64,000 nt of DNA from assembly GCA_944326705.1 (NCBI GenBank), contig CALVEY010000001.1, forward strand, positions 109,925 through 173,924, written 5' to 3'. Shown here one piece after another: positions 10,293 to 19,427 of the stretch. The notes below the pieces were generated by a model. It did not search any database. It was not told where the DNA came from and saw nothing but the letters and a program-made list of their open reading frames with translations. Made by a program: the position numbers and the translations under genes. Source of the stretch: an uncultured Mucispirillum sp. (GTDB lineage Bacteria > Chrysiogenota > Deferribacteres > Deferribacterales > Mucispirillaceae). Every line of letters begins with the position of its first letter. The stretch's first letter is position 1.

Positions 10293-10392
10293 GAAGGGGA
10301 GTAGCCCAAACTTTTGGATAAAGTCAACAATCTCGTGTTATTTTATAACACTGGCTTTATCATTGATTTAAGAAATCATTGGCAAGACCTTC
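10293..10392 (+). ncRNA. yybP-ykoY (manganese-sensing) riboswitch
   Basis: The leader carries the aptamer hallmarks in order: GGGGAGTAGC at 10296, an internal hairpin, the ATCTCGTG segment near 10330 with paired AAAGTCAACA/CTGGCTTTAT flanks, and the closing GGCAAGACCTTC at 10381. P1 is formed by GAAGG (10293) with CCTTC (10388-10392). These are the conserved elements of yybP-ykoY RNAs, which bind Mn2+. The 3' side of P1 overlaps the terminator that follows, so metal binding should prevent termination and switch on the downstream exchanger. Confidence 0.9.
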
Positions 10393-10421
10393 GGCATTTC
10401 ACATGCCGAAGGTCTTTTTTT
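10385..10421 (+). terminator. Riboswitch-controlled terminator
   Basis: A 13-bp stem (AGACCTTCGGCAT with ATGCCGAAGGTCT), a 5-base loop and a T run follow the aptamer. The left arm reuses the aptamer's P1 strand, giving mutually exclusive folds. Confidence 0.88.
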
Positions 10422-10452
10422 ATATGTGCAAAAAAATAAAAAGGAGAAAAAT

Positions 10453-11700
10453 ATGAAAAATTGGATGCCAATTATTATCGCAGTAATAGCAACAATTCCT
10501 GGGTTTATGCTTAGAGTGCTTGGCATAGAGCTGCACCCTATTGTTATGACACTGATTACTGCTGTTGCTATCTTTTCTGCATCATTTATTTTAACCTGGG
10601 CATGTGAAGTAATGCAGCTTGATATTCCACAGGCTGTTGCAGTTGCTCTTGTTGCATTAATTGCAGTGCTGCCAGAATACGCTGTTGATATGTATTTTAC
10701 ATGGATGGCAGGTCAAGACCCACAGGGTGAATATGTTCACTATGCTGTTGCAAATATGACAGGTGCAAACAGGCTTCTTATTGGTGTAGGCTGGTCTGTA
10801 ATTATTTTAATATTTGCAATAAAATTCAGAAAAAAAGTTGTGCTTGAATCTACTCACAAAACTGAACTTTTCTTTTTAATGCTTGCTACATTATATGCAA
10901 TCACTATTCCTTTAAAAGGCACATTAAACCTTTTTGATACAGTTGTTTTAATAGGTATATTTATATGGTACATTACTATCATTATTAGAAAACCAGTTGA
11001 AGAAGAAGAAATAGAAGGCCCTGCAAAAACTATTGCTGACCTTCCAAAACAAAAAAGACTTACTGTAACATGGGGACTTTTCTTTGTAGCTGCTATAGTT
11101 ATTTTTGCAGATGCAGAGCTTTTCAGTGAAAGCCTTGTAGCAAGTGGTAAACTTCTTGGTGTTAATGAATTTTTACTTGTACAGTGGCTTGCGCCAATTG
11201 CTTCAGAAGCTCCAGAATTTATTGTGGCTATCACTTTTGCTCTTCGCGGAAGTGCAGGACTTGCACTTGGAAGCCTTGTATCTTCTAAATTAAACCAATG
11301 GACATTGCTTGTTGGTATGATACCTCTTGTTTATAGTATTTCTTATTCTACTGCTGACCATCCACATGATACAGGCTTTTTTTCTACTGTTATGCCACTT
11401 GCAACTATGCAGATGCATGAGCTTCTTTTAACTGCTGCGCAGTCTGCATTTGCTATTGCATTAATTGCCGGGCTTGTTGCTGGTAAAAGAGAAGCACTTG
11501 CACTGCTTATATTATTTATGGCACAATTTTTATCACCATTTTATGATAAACTGCTTCCTGCATATATTCCAAATGCAACACCGCATGACACAGTACTTAT
11601 AACTTTCAGTGTTATTTATGTTGTATTTACAATTATACTTGTTGTTATGCACCCAAAAAGATTTGTATCTATTATAAAAGGATATAAAACAGGACTATAA
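10453..11700 (+). CDS. CaCA-family cation exchanger, putative Mn2+ exporter
   Basis: The 415-residue membrane protein has about ten to eleven helices and the two alpha-repeat signatures of the Ca2+/cation antiporter superfamily: IAVLPEYAVDMY in the first half and IASEAPEFIVAITFALRGSA in the second. Such proteins exchange a divalent cation for H+ or Na+. The ATG at 10453 follows AAGGAG; the frame could open at 10426, but that would begin in the terminator's T tract. Control by the yybP-ykoY riboswitch suggests that manganese efflux, rather than calcium, is the physiological role. A charged loop (VEEEEIEGPAKT) divides the halves. Confidence 0.85.
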   Translation: MKNWMPIIIAVIATIPGFMLRVLGIELHPIVMTLITAVAIFSASFILTWACEVMQLDIPQAVAVALVALIAVLPEYAVDMYFTWMAGQDPQGEYVHYAVANMTGANRLLIGVGWSVIILIFAIKFRKKVVLESTHKTELFFLMLATLYAITIPLKGTLNLFDTVVLIGIFIWYITIIIRKPVEEEEIEGPAKTIADLPKQKRLTVTWGLFFVAAIVIFADAELFSESLVASGKLLGVNEFLLVQWLAPIASEAPEFIVAITFALRGSAGLALGSLVSSKLNQWTLLVGMIPLVYSISYSTADHPHDTGFFSTVMPLATMQMHELLLTAAQSAFAIALIAGLVAGKREALALLILFMAQFLSPFYDKLLPAYIPNATPHDTVLITFSVIYVVFTIILVVMHPKRFVSIIKGYKTGL

Positions 11701-11711
11701 CTATAAAAAAT

Positions 11712-11737
11712 AAAGGGCGGTTTAAAACCGCCCTTTT
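11712..11737. terminator. Bidirectional terminator
   Basis: The stem AAAGGGCGG with CCGCCCTTT around TTTAAAA lies between the converging exchanger gene and a membrane-protein gene. Confidence 0.8.
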
Positions 11738-11749
11738 ATATTCAGCTTA

Positions 11750-12256
11750 TTATTTTGTTTCTTCTATAAAATCATCATCAGTTAAGCCCCAGTCTTTTTT
11801 CAGAAGATTGCGGACTAATGTATTAGGGGCTGCTACTTTGTAACCTTCATATCTATAATTTTCTGCAATCCATTTATTCGCATTATATGCTGTAAAACAA
11901 CTGAAGCATGATATAAATAAAAGCAGTAATGCAGAACTTGCCAGGAAAAATTCTAACACATCTTTATAATCAATATCTAATAAATAATATATCTGCATCA
12001 TAAATGATGGGGTTGCCTGCACTTGAGAAGTACCATAAGGATACATACTGGCAAAAGATGAGCTGAATATTGAAAAACATATAATGCCTAAAAAGAATAA
12101 TACACTTGCTATAAGCATTATTAAACCAGAGCGGCTTAATTTATTTTTAAATAATGTAATACCAAATATTGGTGCAGTAATCAGCAAAAACCAGTTTATA
12201 CCATGGTTTATTTTCTTTACACTTCCTGTTTCTTCGTTTCTTAATTCGATTGTCAT
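11750..12256 (-). CDS. Small membrane protein of unknown function
   Basis: The protein is about 168 residues with three to four hydrophobic segments. It starts with a polar stretch ending in INHGINWFLLITAPIFG, then LIMLIASVLFFLGIICFSIF and LLLLFISCFSCF. The arrangement of an aromatic, Gly-Pro-like first segment and a C-terminal YNANKWIAENYRYEGYK resembles DUF2628-type proteins, but weakly. The start at 12256 is preferred because TGGAG overlaps the earlier in-frame ATG at 12268. It stands alone, divergent from yjbQ. Confidence 0.55.
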   Translation of the reverse strand: MTIELRNEETGSVKKINHGINWFLLITAPIFGITLFKNKLSRSGLIMLIASVLFFLGIICFSIFSSSFASMYPYGTSQVQATPSFMMQIYYLLDIDYKDVLEFFLASSALLLLFISCFSCFTAYNANKWIAENYRYEGYKVAAPNTLVRNLLKKDWGLTDDDFIEETK

Positions 12257-12349
12257 AAAATGCTCCATATATTATATTTATTTTCTATTTATATGCTATG
12301 TCGTATTATAACAAAAATGGTTACAATGGCAATATAATAAAATAAAAGA

Positions 12350-12378
12350 TTGACATATATAATATCTTCTTTTATCCT
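12350..12378 (+). promoter_or_regulatory. Candidate promoter of the yjbQ-phasin-ubiB unit
   Basis: TTGACA and TATCCT are 17 bases apart, about 28 bases before the yjbQ ATG. Confidence 0.5.
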
Positions 12379-12406
12379 AACTTATTATGTAATTGAGAGT
12401 ATAACT

Positions 12407-12808
12407 ATGGATACTATAAATATTACTACAAAAGCAAGATTTGATATTATAGACATTACATCTCAAATACAGTCATGTATTACTCAATCCAATATTAAAA
12501 GCGGAATCGCCGTCATTTTTATACCACATACTACAGCAGGCATATCTATTAATGAAAATGCAGACCCTGATGTTGTGTATGACTTAAAAAATATCTTTAA
12601 TAATATGATACCTGAAAATAATCATTACAGACACAGCGAAGGAAATTCACAGGCTCACGCTCTTTCTACCTTAACATCTCCAAGTTTAACAGTTATAATT
12701 GAAAATGGAAAAATTGTGCTTGGAACATGGCAGAATATATATTTTATGGAATATGACGGACCTAGAAACAGGAAAGCATATATTCAAATAATAAATAAAG
12801 GAGAATAA
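12407..12808 (+). CDS. YjbQ family (UPF0047) protein
   Basis: A 133-residue protein of the YjbQ family, which has been linked to a weak secondary thiamine-phosphate synthase activity. The true role is uncertain. The conserved active-site stretch HTTAGISINENADPDV and the downstream HSEGNSQAHALSTL are intact, as is the C-terminal GTWQNIYFMEYDGPR. I chose the ATG at 12407 because the longer frame begins within the promoter. One base separates its stop from the phasin-like gene, so the two are translated from one message. Confidence 0.85.
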   Translation: MDTINITTKARFDIIDITSQIQSCITQSNIKSGIAVIFIPHTTAGISINENADPDVVYDLKNIFNNMIPENNHYRHSEGNSQAHALSTLTSPSLTVIIENGKIVLGTWQNIYFMEYDGPRNRKAYIQIINKGE

Positions 12809-12809
12809 T

Positions 12810-13118
12810 ATGAGTAATTTAAGTGATGATTTAAAAAAAGTATTTTTATTTGGTGTTGGAGCTATTGCAAAAACAAGTGAAAAATCTAAAGAATTAATTG
12901 ATGAATTAATTGAAAAAGGTGCTCTTACTGTTGAGCAGGGAAAAAACTTAAATGAAGAATTAAAACATAACCTGCAGGAAAAAATTATTGAAAAAGAAAA
13001 AGAGTTAAATTCTGAGCTTATAAGCCAGATTAAAGATATGAAAAACTTATCTGATGAAGATATTAAAATATTAAAAGAAAAAATAGCAGAAGTAGAAAAA
13101 GAAAAAAATGAAAAGTAA
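12810..13118 (+). CDS. Phasin-like coiled-coil protein
   Basis: This 102-residue, almost wholly helical and charged protein begins with SDDLKKVFLFGVGAIAKTSE, then KELIDELIEKGALTVEQGK. It resembles the small phasin-superfamily proteins (COG3937 type) often found beside UbiB/AarF kinases. A strong AAAGGAG precedes the start. It overlaps the UbiB gene by 11 bp, which implies translational coupling and perhaps a physical partnership. A polymer-granule role is not supported, since no PHA synthase is visible. Confidence 0.65.
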   Translation: MSNLSDDLKKVFLFGVGAIAKTSEKSKELIDELIEKGALTVEQGKNLNEELKHNLQEKIIEKEKELNSELISQIKDMKNLSDEDIKILKEKIAEVEKEKNEK

Positions 13119-14679
13119 ATATAATGAAAGGACAAGACTGCGTGAAATATTATCTATCATTAGAAAACATAATATAATCACAGGTATTACTCCTGAAAAA
13201 TTACGCAGCGTATTAGAAGATTTAGGACCAACATATATTAAAATGGGGCAGATAATGTCTATGCAGACAGACGCCCTGCCCCCTGCTTTTTTAAAGGAAT
13301 TAGAAAAGCTGAGAACTGATGTTCCGCCTATGAGTGATGAAGATTTACGCTTTATTATTCAGGAAACATATAATAAAGATATTTCTGAGCTTTTTGATGA
13401 TTTCAGCTATAAATCATTAGGCTCTGCATCTATTGCACAAGTCCATTCTGCAAAACTTAAAAACAGCGGTGTCCCTGTTGTTTTAAAAATCCAAAGGCGT
13501 GATATATATAAGCGTATGGAGCAGGATATTAAACTTATGCGCCGGGTTGCAGGTATGGTGCAGAAAGTTAAAAAAGAAACTATTGTAGACTTTGAAACAA
13601 TACTTGATGAACTTTGGAAAACTGCTCAGGAAGAAATGAATTTCCTTAAAGAAGCAGAAAACGCAGTTACCTTTTATAATAACCATAAAGATGTGCAGTA
13701 TGCTACCTGCCCAAAAGTATATACAGAGCTTAGCTCTGAAAAAATACTTGTTATGGAGTATGTGGAAGGATTTTTTATTGATAATGAAAAAGCAATATCT
13801 GAAGGCGGATACGATAAAAAAGAAATAGCTGCAAAACTGGCTGAAGATTATATTAGTCAAGTAATTGACTATGGCTTTTTCCATGCAGACCCCCACCCTG
13901 GCAATATAAAAATAAGAAATGGTCAGATTGTATGGATAGATTTAGGAATGATGGGCAAATTAAGCCCAAGAGACAGGGGGCTGATTGCTGACTTAATTAC
14001 ATCAGTAGCAAAGCATGATACAAGCAGAATAAAAGATATTGCATTAACTCTTGGCAACCCTGCTAAAGATGTTGACCATGTAAGGCTTTATTCAGATATT
14101 GACTTATTTCTTAATAAATACGGCACTATGGATTTAGGAAATATGAGCCTTGCAGGCATTGTTATTGAACTGCTTGATATACTCAGGACACATAAAATAC
14201 AAGTGCCGTCAACTATATCTATGCTTGCACGGGGTATTATGACATTAGAAGGCGTTATAGCCTTTTTAAACCCAGATATTAATGTGATAGATATTACTGC
14301 AACACATATTAAAAACAGTAAAAACCCTACCTCCGAATTTATAAAAAAAATGCAGAAAGCAGCAATGGAATTAAGTGGAAGTTTAGAAAAGCTGGCTTTA
14401 ATACCAGGCTTTACAATAGATATTCTGCAAATGATAGCAAAAGGACAAGTTAAAGTTAATTCTGAGCTGCAGATTTCAGAAAATGCTCAAGTTTTTATAG
14501 ACAGGATGTTAAGCAGAGTAATACTAGCCTTAATAACTGTTGCTATCATAATAGGCTCAAGCCTTATAGCAATGGTAGATGTTCAGCCTGTAATATTTAA
14601 CCTGCCGCTTTTTACTACTATTGGCTATATTGCAGCAGGCTTTTTAACTATCTCGCTTTTTAGGGGAAAATATAAGTAG
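13108..14679 (+). CDS. ABC1/UbiB family atypical kinase
   Basis: The 523-residue protein kinase-like ATPase acts in isoprenoid-quinone lipid metabolism in its characterised relatives. The family-specific KxGQ motif is in TYIKMGQIMSMQTDALP (about residue 47), the alanine-rich loop is SIAQVHSAKL, and the catalytic segment is HADPHPGNIKI, followed by WIDLGMMG. Two C-terminal hydrophobic helices (RVILALITVAIIIGSSLIA and a second near the end) anchor it in the inner membrane. It overlaps the phasin-like gene. A role with menaquinone is inferred from the window's UbiA/UbiX genes. Confidence 0.88.
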   Translation: MKSKYNERTRLREILSIIRKHNIITGITPEKLRSVLEDLGPTYIKMGQIMSMQTDALPPAFLKELEKLRTDVPPMSDEDLRFIIQETYNKDISELFDDFSYKSLGSASIAQVHSAKLKNSGVPVVLKIQRRDIYKRMEQDIKLMRRVAGMVQKVKKETIVDFETILDELWKTAQEEMNFLKEAENAVTFYNNHKDVQYATCPKVYTELSSEKILVMEYVEGFFIDNEKAISEGGYDKKEIAAKLAEDYISQVIDYGFFHADPHPGNIKIRNGQIVWIDLGMMGKLSPRDRGLIADLITSVAKHDTSRIKDIALTLGNPAKDVDHVRLYSDIDLFLNKYGTMDLGNMSLAGIVIELLDILRTHKIQVPSTISMLARGIMTLEGVIAFLNPDINVIDITATHIKNSKNPTSEFIKKMQKAAMELSGSLEKLALIPGFTIDILQMIAKGQVKVNSELQISENAQVFIDRMLSRVILALITVAIIIGSSLIAMVDVQPVIFNLPLFTTIGYIAAGFLTISLFRGKYK

Positions 14680-14733
14680 TATACTTATAATCCTAAATAA
14701 TCTAAGCATACACATATAAAAAAATGATTTAAT

Positions 14734-14773
14734 AAACTAAACTTAGAGCATATATCTAAGTTTAGTTTTTTTA
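14734..14773 (+). terminator. Terminator of the yjbQ-ubiB unit
   Basis: A 14-bp AT-rich perfect stem (AAACTAAACTTAGA and its complement), a 7-base loop and a T run. Confidence 0.75.
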
Positions 14774-14840
14774 TTATCATGTTTACAAAAGGCTGATATA
14801 AAATATATTATTTTAGTAATCTATAAATATAAAAGAAGAC

Positions 14841-15230
14841 TTATAATTTTTCAACTTCATCTATTATAACCTGTGGAACTCTTACAGGCTTATTTTTTAC
14901 TGCATCATATACTGCATGAGTAGTTTTTGCTGTTGCATATATAGTGCCATTTCCATCATGTATTTTATATTCAAAAGTAAATAAAGCACCTTTTGCACTT
15001 GAAAGCCAAAGTTTAACAAATGCTTTATCTTCTAACTTTAAAAACTTCTTATAATGTACTTCTGCGCTTGTTAAAATAAACCACATTTTATTTTCAATAC
15101 TGTTATGAAAAATATCTGCATAGCAGTTTGTGCGGGCTATTTCGCAGTAGCTTAAATAAACAGAATTATTAACATGGCCATAGCCGTCTAAATCATTAAA
15201 TCTTATCTGTATTTCTATTTCTTTTGCCAT
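14841..15230 (-). CDS. Acyl-CoA thioesterase, 4HBT/YbgC-like hotdog fold
   Basis: The 129-residue single-domain hotdog protein starts IEIQIRFNDLDGYGHVNNSVYLSY, which contains the family active-site D-x-D/N-x-x-G-H-V-N-N motif. It should hydrolyse acyl-CoA or acyl-ACP thioesters in the cytosol; chain-length preference cannot be read. It stands alone, convergent to the ubiB unit and divergent from nhaC. Confidence 0.85.
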   Translation of the reverse strand: MAKEIEIQIRFNDLDGYGHVNNSVYLSYCEIARTNCYADIFHNSIENKMWFILTSAEVHYKKFLKLEDKAFVKLWLSSAKGALFTFEYKIHDGNGTIYATAKTTHAVYDAVKNKPVRVPQVIIDEVEKL

Positions 15231-15378
15231 ATTTTACCCCTTTTTATTTTTGCTTATCATATCAAATTATAAATAAAGTTACAAGAATATATAAAATAAA
15301 AAAATAAAAAATTATTGTTGATAAAATTAGGATTATATAATAACATTATTTGACATTTTACTTTTTAGGAGAATACTC

Positions 15379-16938
15379 GTGGAACATATTAATGTTGGAT
15401 TTTTATCTATTTTACCACCGATTATTGCAATCGTTTTAGCCTTAAAATCTAAAGATGTTGTTTCTTCTTTGATTATAGGTATTTTATCTGGCACAGTTAT
15501 ATATGTGTTTAATGCGCCAGTCAAAGATGGTGCAGCTGATGCATCATTTCTTCATAACCTTGTTCTTTCATTAGAATATATGTTTGTTATTATGGCAGAT
15601 AAGTTTGATGTTATGATGATTATATTTATGTGCGTCCTTGGTGCATTAGTAGCAGTTGTTACTTTAGCAGGTGGTGCAAGAGCCTATGGACAGTGGGCTT
15701 CTAAAAAAGTAAAATCACCAGTTGGAGCAAAACTTGCTACATCTATTTTAGGTATCGTTATTTTTATTGATGACTATTTTAACTGCTTAACAGTTGGAAC
15801 TGTTATGCGACCAGTTACTGACCAGCATAAAATTTCCCGTGAAAAACTTGCATATCTTATAGATGCTATGGCTGCCCCAATATGTATTATTGCTCCAATT
15901 TCCAGCTGGGCAGCTTCTATCTTAACTTATCTTCCAGAAGATGTAGATAGAATGCAAATGTTTTTAAGCACTATCCCTTTTAACTTTTATGCTCTTTTAA
16001 CAATTGTAATGGTACTTCTGCTTTCTGTATGGAATTTAGACTTTGGTCCAATGGCTAAATTTGAAAGACAGGCAAAACATAAAAAAACTATTGATGATGT
16101 TAAAACTCAAACTGCTCACTCTGATGATTTCTCTAACAGAAATATATCTGAAAAAGGTAAAGTTTATGACTTATTAATACCTATATTAGCATTAATATTA
16201 TTTTCTATTTTAGCAATGCTTTATACTGGCGGCTATTTTAGCGAAAATAAAACATTATTCCAGGCTTTTGGTGATACTGCTCCTACAAAATCACTTGTTT
16301 TAGGCGGCTTTGGTGCTGTTGTTGTTGCTTTTATACTTTTCCTTCCACGCAGAGTGCTTAACTTCCATGATTTTATGGATGGTATAGTTCTTGGTGTAAA
16401 ATCAATGGTTACTGCATGTATGATACTTGCTTTCGCATGGACCATTAAAGGTGTATGCGATATTCTTTCTACTGGTGCTTATGTAAGCCATATAGTAGAA
16501 ACATCAAATATGCCTGTAGTATTAATTCCTGCAATAGTTTTTCTTGTTGCTGCTCTGCTTTCTTTTTCAATAGGCACATCTTGGGGGACATTTGGTATAT
16601 TAATACCTATTATACTTACAGTATCTGAAAGTGTTGCACCAGAACTTCTGATTATAAACCTGGCGGCTACTCTTGCAGGCTCAGTTTTTGGTGACCACTG
16701 CTCACCTATTTCAGACACTACAATTCTTTCTTCTACAGGTGCTGCATGTAGACATATAGACCATGTTACAACCCAGATTCCTTATGCTTCTATTGTTGCT
16801 GTTGTATCTTTTATTGGCTTTATTATTGCAGGACTTACTGAAAGCTGGCTCTTTTCATTTGGAACTGCACTTATACTTCTGATAATTGCACTTATTATAC
16901 TTCATAAAAGAAATTCAAGTTTATATGGAGATGAATAA
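15379..16938 (+). CDS. NhaC family Na+/H+ antiporter
   Basis: The 519-residue inner-membrane transporter has about twelve helices. The NhaC signatures are present: GTSWGTFGILIPI, AGSVFGDHCSPISDTTILSS and IVIFIDDYFNCLTVGT with paired Asp residues. Members export Na+ (or exchange organic anions) at the expense of the proton gradient. The start is GTG, with TAGGAG eight bases before it. A hairpin terminator separates it from the next gene. A substrate other than sodium, such as malate-lactate, cannot be excluded. Confidence 0.88.
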   Translation: MEHINVGFLSILPPIIAIVLALKSKDVVSSLIIGILSGTVIYVFNAPVKDGAADASFLHNLVLSLEYMFVIMADKFDVMMIIFMCVLGALVAVVTLAGGARAYGQWASKKVKSPVGAKLATSILGIVIFIDDYFNCLTVGTVMRPVTDQHKISREKLAYLIDAMAAPICIIAPISSWAASILTYLPEDVDRMQMFLSTIPFNFYALLTIVMVLLLSVWNLDFGPMAKFERQAKHKKTIDDVKTQTAHSDDFSNRNISEKGKVYDLLIPILALILFSILAMLYTGGYFSENKTLFQAFGDTAPTKSLVLGGFGAVVVAFILFLPRRVLNFHDFMDGIVLGVKSMVTACMILAFAWTIKGVCDILSTGAYVSHIVETSNMPVVLIPAIVFLVAALLSFSIGTSWGTFGILIPIILTVSESVAPELLIINLAATLAGSVFGDHCSPISDTTILSSTGAACRHIDHVTTQIPYASIVAVVSFIGFIIAGLTESWLFSFGTALILLIIALIILHKRNSSLYGDE

Positions 16939-16969
16939 TAAATCATCTACATAAACAATAAATTTTTAC

Positions 16970-17001
16970 GAGCTTGCAGATTTCTGCAGGCTCAATTTTT
17001 T
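16970..17001 (+). terminator. Terminator after nhaC
   Basis: GAGCTTGCAGA pairs with TCTGCAGGCTC (one G-U), tight TT loop, followed by AATTTTTT. Confidence 0.7.
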
Positions 17002-17013
17002 ATAAGAGGTAAT

Positions 17014-18783
17014 ATGGAAAATATTTTAAATAAAGAAAAATCACTTTATCTTGCAAGACATGCACATAATCCTGTTCACTGGCAGCCTTGGAGCGATAAA
17101 GTATTTGAAATGGCAAAAAAATTAAATAAACCTGTATTTGTAAGTATCGGCTATTCTTCATGCCACTGGTGCAGGGTAATGGAAAAAGAATCATTTGAAG
17201 ATGAAGAAACTGCAAAAATCTTAAATGAAAAATATATTCCTGTAAAAGTAGATAAAGATGAATATCCTGATGTAGATAAAGAATACCAGTTTTATATTCA
17301 GTCAACTGGAGATTCAGGCGGCTGGCCATTATCTTTATTTTTAACACCAGATAAAGAACCTTTTTATGCAGGCACTTATTTTCCAAAAGAAAAAAATGGT
17401 GCAAATCCTGCATTTAAAACAATACTTGAAAGCATAAGCAATGTATTTCATAATAAATATGATGAAATAGAAAAAGTAATAAATACAAGAAAAGAATTTA
17501 TTACATCATTTAATCAAGTTAATGCACCACTTATCCCAGATGATAAAGTAAAAGAATACAGAAAAAATGAATTTATTAAAATCTTTGATACTGTATATTT
17601 TGGTTTTAGAGAAGGTGCAAAATTTCCATATATTTCATCTATGATGTATCTGCTTGATAACTTTCAGGAAGAAGAATATGCGTCATTTTTAATAAATACT
17701 GCAGATAAAATATGCACTATGGGGCTTTGTGACCACCTTTTTGGCGGTTTTTTCAGATATACAGTAGACAGAATGTGGCAGATGCCTCATTTTGAAAAAA
17801 TGCTCTCAGATAACGCTCAAATATCATCATTTTTAATACAGCTTTACAGAAAAACCGGCAACAGACTTTATTTATATACAGCACAAAAAGCTATAGATTT
17901 TGTAATGTATGGCTCTTTAAGAACAGATTATGGATATTTAGACAGCCTTGATGCAGATTCTCCAAATAATAACGGCGATTATGAAGAAGGATATTTTTAC
18001 AAAGTAACTGATAGAGATTTTACTGTATTAAGTGAAAAAGAGCTTAAAAACTTCCCTAATGAAGCAGGTGTCCATAACGGAGTAATATATCTTAAACATA
18101 AAGAATATATAAAAGCCGCTGCTCTTGATGTATCTTTAAAAAAAGTATCTGATAGAATAAATACTATTAAAGCACACCCAGAGCCTGATAACAAAGCTGT
18201 AAGCGGCCATAACTTTATGTTCTGCACTACCCTTTTAAATATGTATGAAGCAGAAAATGAGCCTTATGAGCTGGAACAGGCACTTGCACTTTACCATAAA
18301 CTCCGCCATTTAGTAGTTTATGACAGCAAAGTTTATAGAGGGCTTTATGCAGAAGAAGATGAAATAAATAAAGTTATGCAGGCAAACCCTGATAAAGAAA
18401 ATAATACCTATTTAGAAGAATATATTATTAACCACAGAGTATTATCTGACCATGTATATTATCTTGAAGCTACATTAAAATTTTATGAAATAACAAATGA
18501 AAATGAATTTCTTTTAATTGCAAAAAATATTATAAAAGAAATAGAAAATACTTTTGTTGAAGATGGTATCCCATATTTAGATACAGAACATAGAATAAAA
18601 GACAGCTTTGATGATGATAAACCAAATCCTGTTGGATTATACCTGTATTTAATCAATAAATACAGCTTAGATTTAGGGATAAAAGCTGATGAAAGACTTA
18701 TTGATTATGCTAAAGACAGGGCTGCAAGGTTTCCAACAGGCCATCCAACTATGATTAGAGCATTAGAACTAATAAATAAATAA
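17014..18783 (+). CDS. DUF255 / thioredoxin-domain protein (YyaL-like)
   Basis: The 589-residue protein starts with an atypical thioredoxin domain: [16 protein letters not shown], then [20 protein letters not shown], which contains a C-x-x-C, then [13 protein letters not shown] long alpha/alpha-barrel-like region resembling N-acylglucosamine 2-epimerase/glycosidase folds follows, with [14 protein letters not shown] as the typical family motif. Members of about 600-700 residues occur from bacteria to the human SSP411 protein, and the biochemical role is unknown. It is followed 14 bp later by a GNAT gene and probably shares its message. Confidence 0.88.
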   Translation: MENILNKEKSLYLARHAHNPVHWQPWSDKVFEMAKKLNKPVFVSIGYSSCHWCRVMEKESFEDEETAKILNEKYIPVKVDKDEYPDVDKEYQFYIQSTGDSGGWPLSLFLTPDKEPFYAGTYFPKEKNGANPAFKTILESISNVFHNKYDEIEKVINTRKEFITSFNQVNAPLIPDDKVKEYRKNEFIKIFDTVYFGFREGAKFPYISSMMYLLDNFQEEEYASFLINTADKICTMGLCDHLFGGFFRYTVDRMWQMPHFEKMLSDNAQISSFLIQLYRKTGNRLYLYTAQKAIDFVMYGSLRTDYGYLDSLDADSPNNNGDYEEGYFYKVTDRDFTVLSEKELKNFPNEAGVHNGVIYLKHKEYIKAAALDVSLKKVSDRINTIKAHPEPDNKAVSGHNFMFCTTLLNMYEAENEPYELEQALALYHKLRHLVVYDSKVYRGLYAEEDEINKVMQANPDKENNTYLEEYIINHRVLSDHVYYLEATLKFYEITNENEFLLIAKNIIKEIENTFVEDGIPYLDTEHRIKDSFDDDKPNPVGLYLYLINKYSLDLGIKADERLIDYAKDRAARFPTGHPTMIRALELINK

Positions 18784-18797
18784 TAAAAGAGGTTAAA

Positions 18798-19304
18798 ATG
18801 AGTAATATTGTATTTAAAAAAGGCAATTTTAAAATCAAGAAAGCAGAAAAAGAAGATGCACTTACTATCTATGAGCTTATCAGAGGTATTGCAGAATATG
18901 AAAAAATGCTTGATGAAGTAGAAAATACTCCTGATATGATTAAAGAATGGATTTTTGAGAAAAAAACTGCAGAAACATATATTGGCGAAGAAGACGGCAA
19001 ACCTGTAGGATTTATTTTGTTTTTCCATAACTACTCTACTTTTGTTGGCAGAGCAGGAATATATGTGGAAGATTTATTTGTTATACCAGAAAAAAGAGGC
19101 AAAGGATATGGCAAACTTTTACTTGCATTTGCAGCACATACTGCTGTTGAAAGAAACTGTGGCAGAATGGAGTGGACTTGCCTTAACTGGAATAAACCAT
19201 CACTTGATTTTTATGAAAGCATAGGTGCTGTTAAAATGACAGAATGGACAACTCACCGCCTTGCAGGTGATACCCTTTCTAACTTTGCAAAATGCTTAAA
19301 ATAA
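18798..19304 (+). CDS. GNAT N-acetyltransferase, diamine/thialysine acetyltransferase-like
   Basis: At 168 residues it is a single GNAT domain. The acetyl-CoA loop reads PEKRGKGYGKLLL, preceded by the strand GIYVEDLFV and followed by NWNKPSLDFYESIGA. This order, including YVEDLFV and the W-x-x-N-x-P-S-x-x-F-Y block, is typical of SSAT-like polyamine or thialysine acetyltransferases. The substrate is inferred only from this resemblance. AGAGG precedes the start. Confidence 0.8.
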   Translation: MSNIVFKKGNFKIKKAEKEDALTIYELIRGIAEYEKMLDEVENTPDMIKEWIFEKKTAETYIGEEDGKPVGFILFFHNYSTFVGRAGIYVEDLFVIPEKRGKGYGKLLLAFAAHTAVERNCGRMEWTCLNWNKPSLDFYESIGAVKMTEWTTHRLAGDTLSNFAKCLK

Positions 19305-19375
19305 GTATAAATTAATTAATTAATTAATTTATTTATATATCTAAACTTTACTAACATTATAAATGAATATAAAAA

Positions 19376-19405
19376 AACCACCAGTTTCTGCTGGTGGTTA
19401 TTTTT
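19376..19405. terminator. Bidirectional terminator
   Basis: Perfect 9-bp stem AACCACCAG/CTGGTGGTT with a 6-base loop, A-rich before and T-rich after, between converging GNAT and chemoreceptor genes. A (TTAA)n-like tract lies just left at 19313-19330. Confidence 0.78.
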
Positions 19406-19427
19406 ATATAGATATTATATTTAATTC

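Noticed and set aside
12810..13118. Assignment of the small helical protein as a true polyhydroxyalkanoate phasin
   Set aside because: No PHA synthase or depolymerase is visible, and similar proteins sit beside UbiB kinases without PHA genes.
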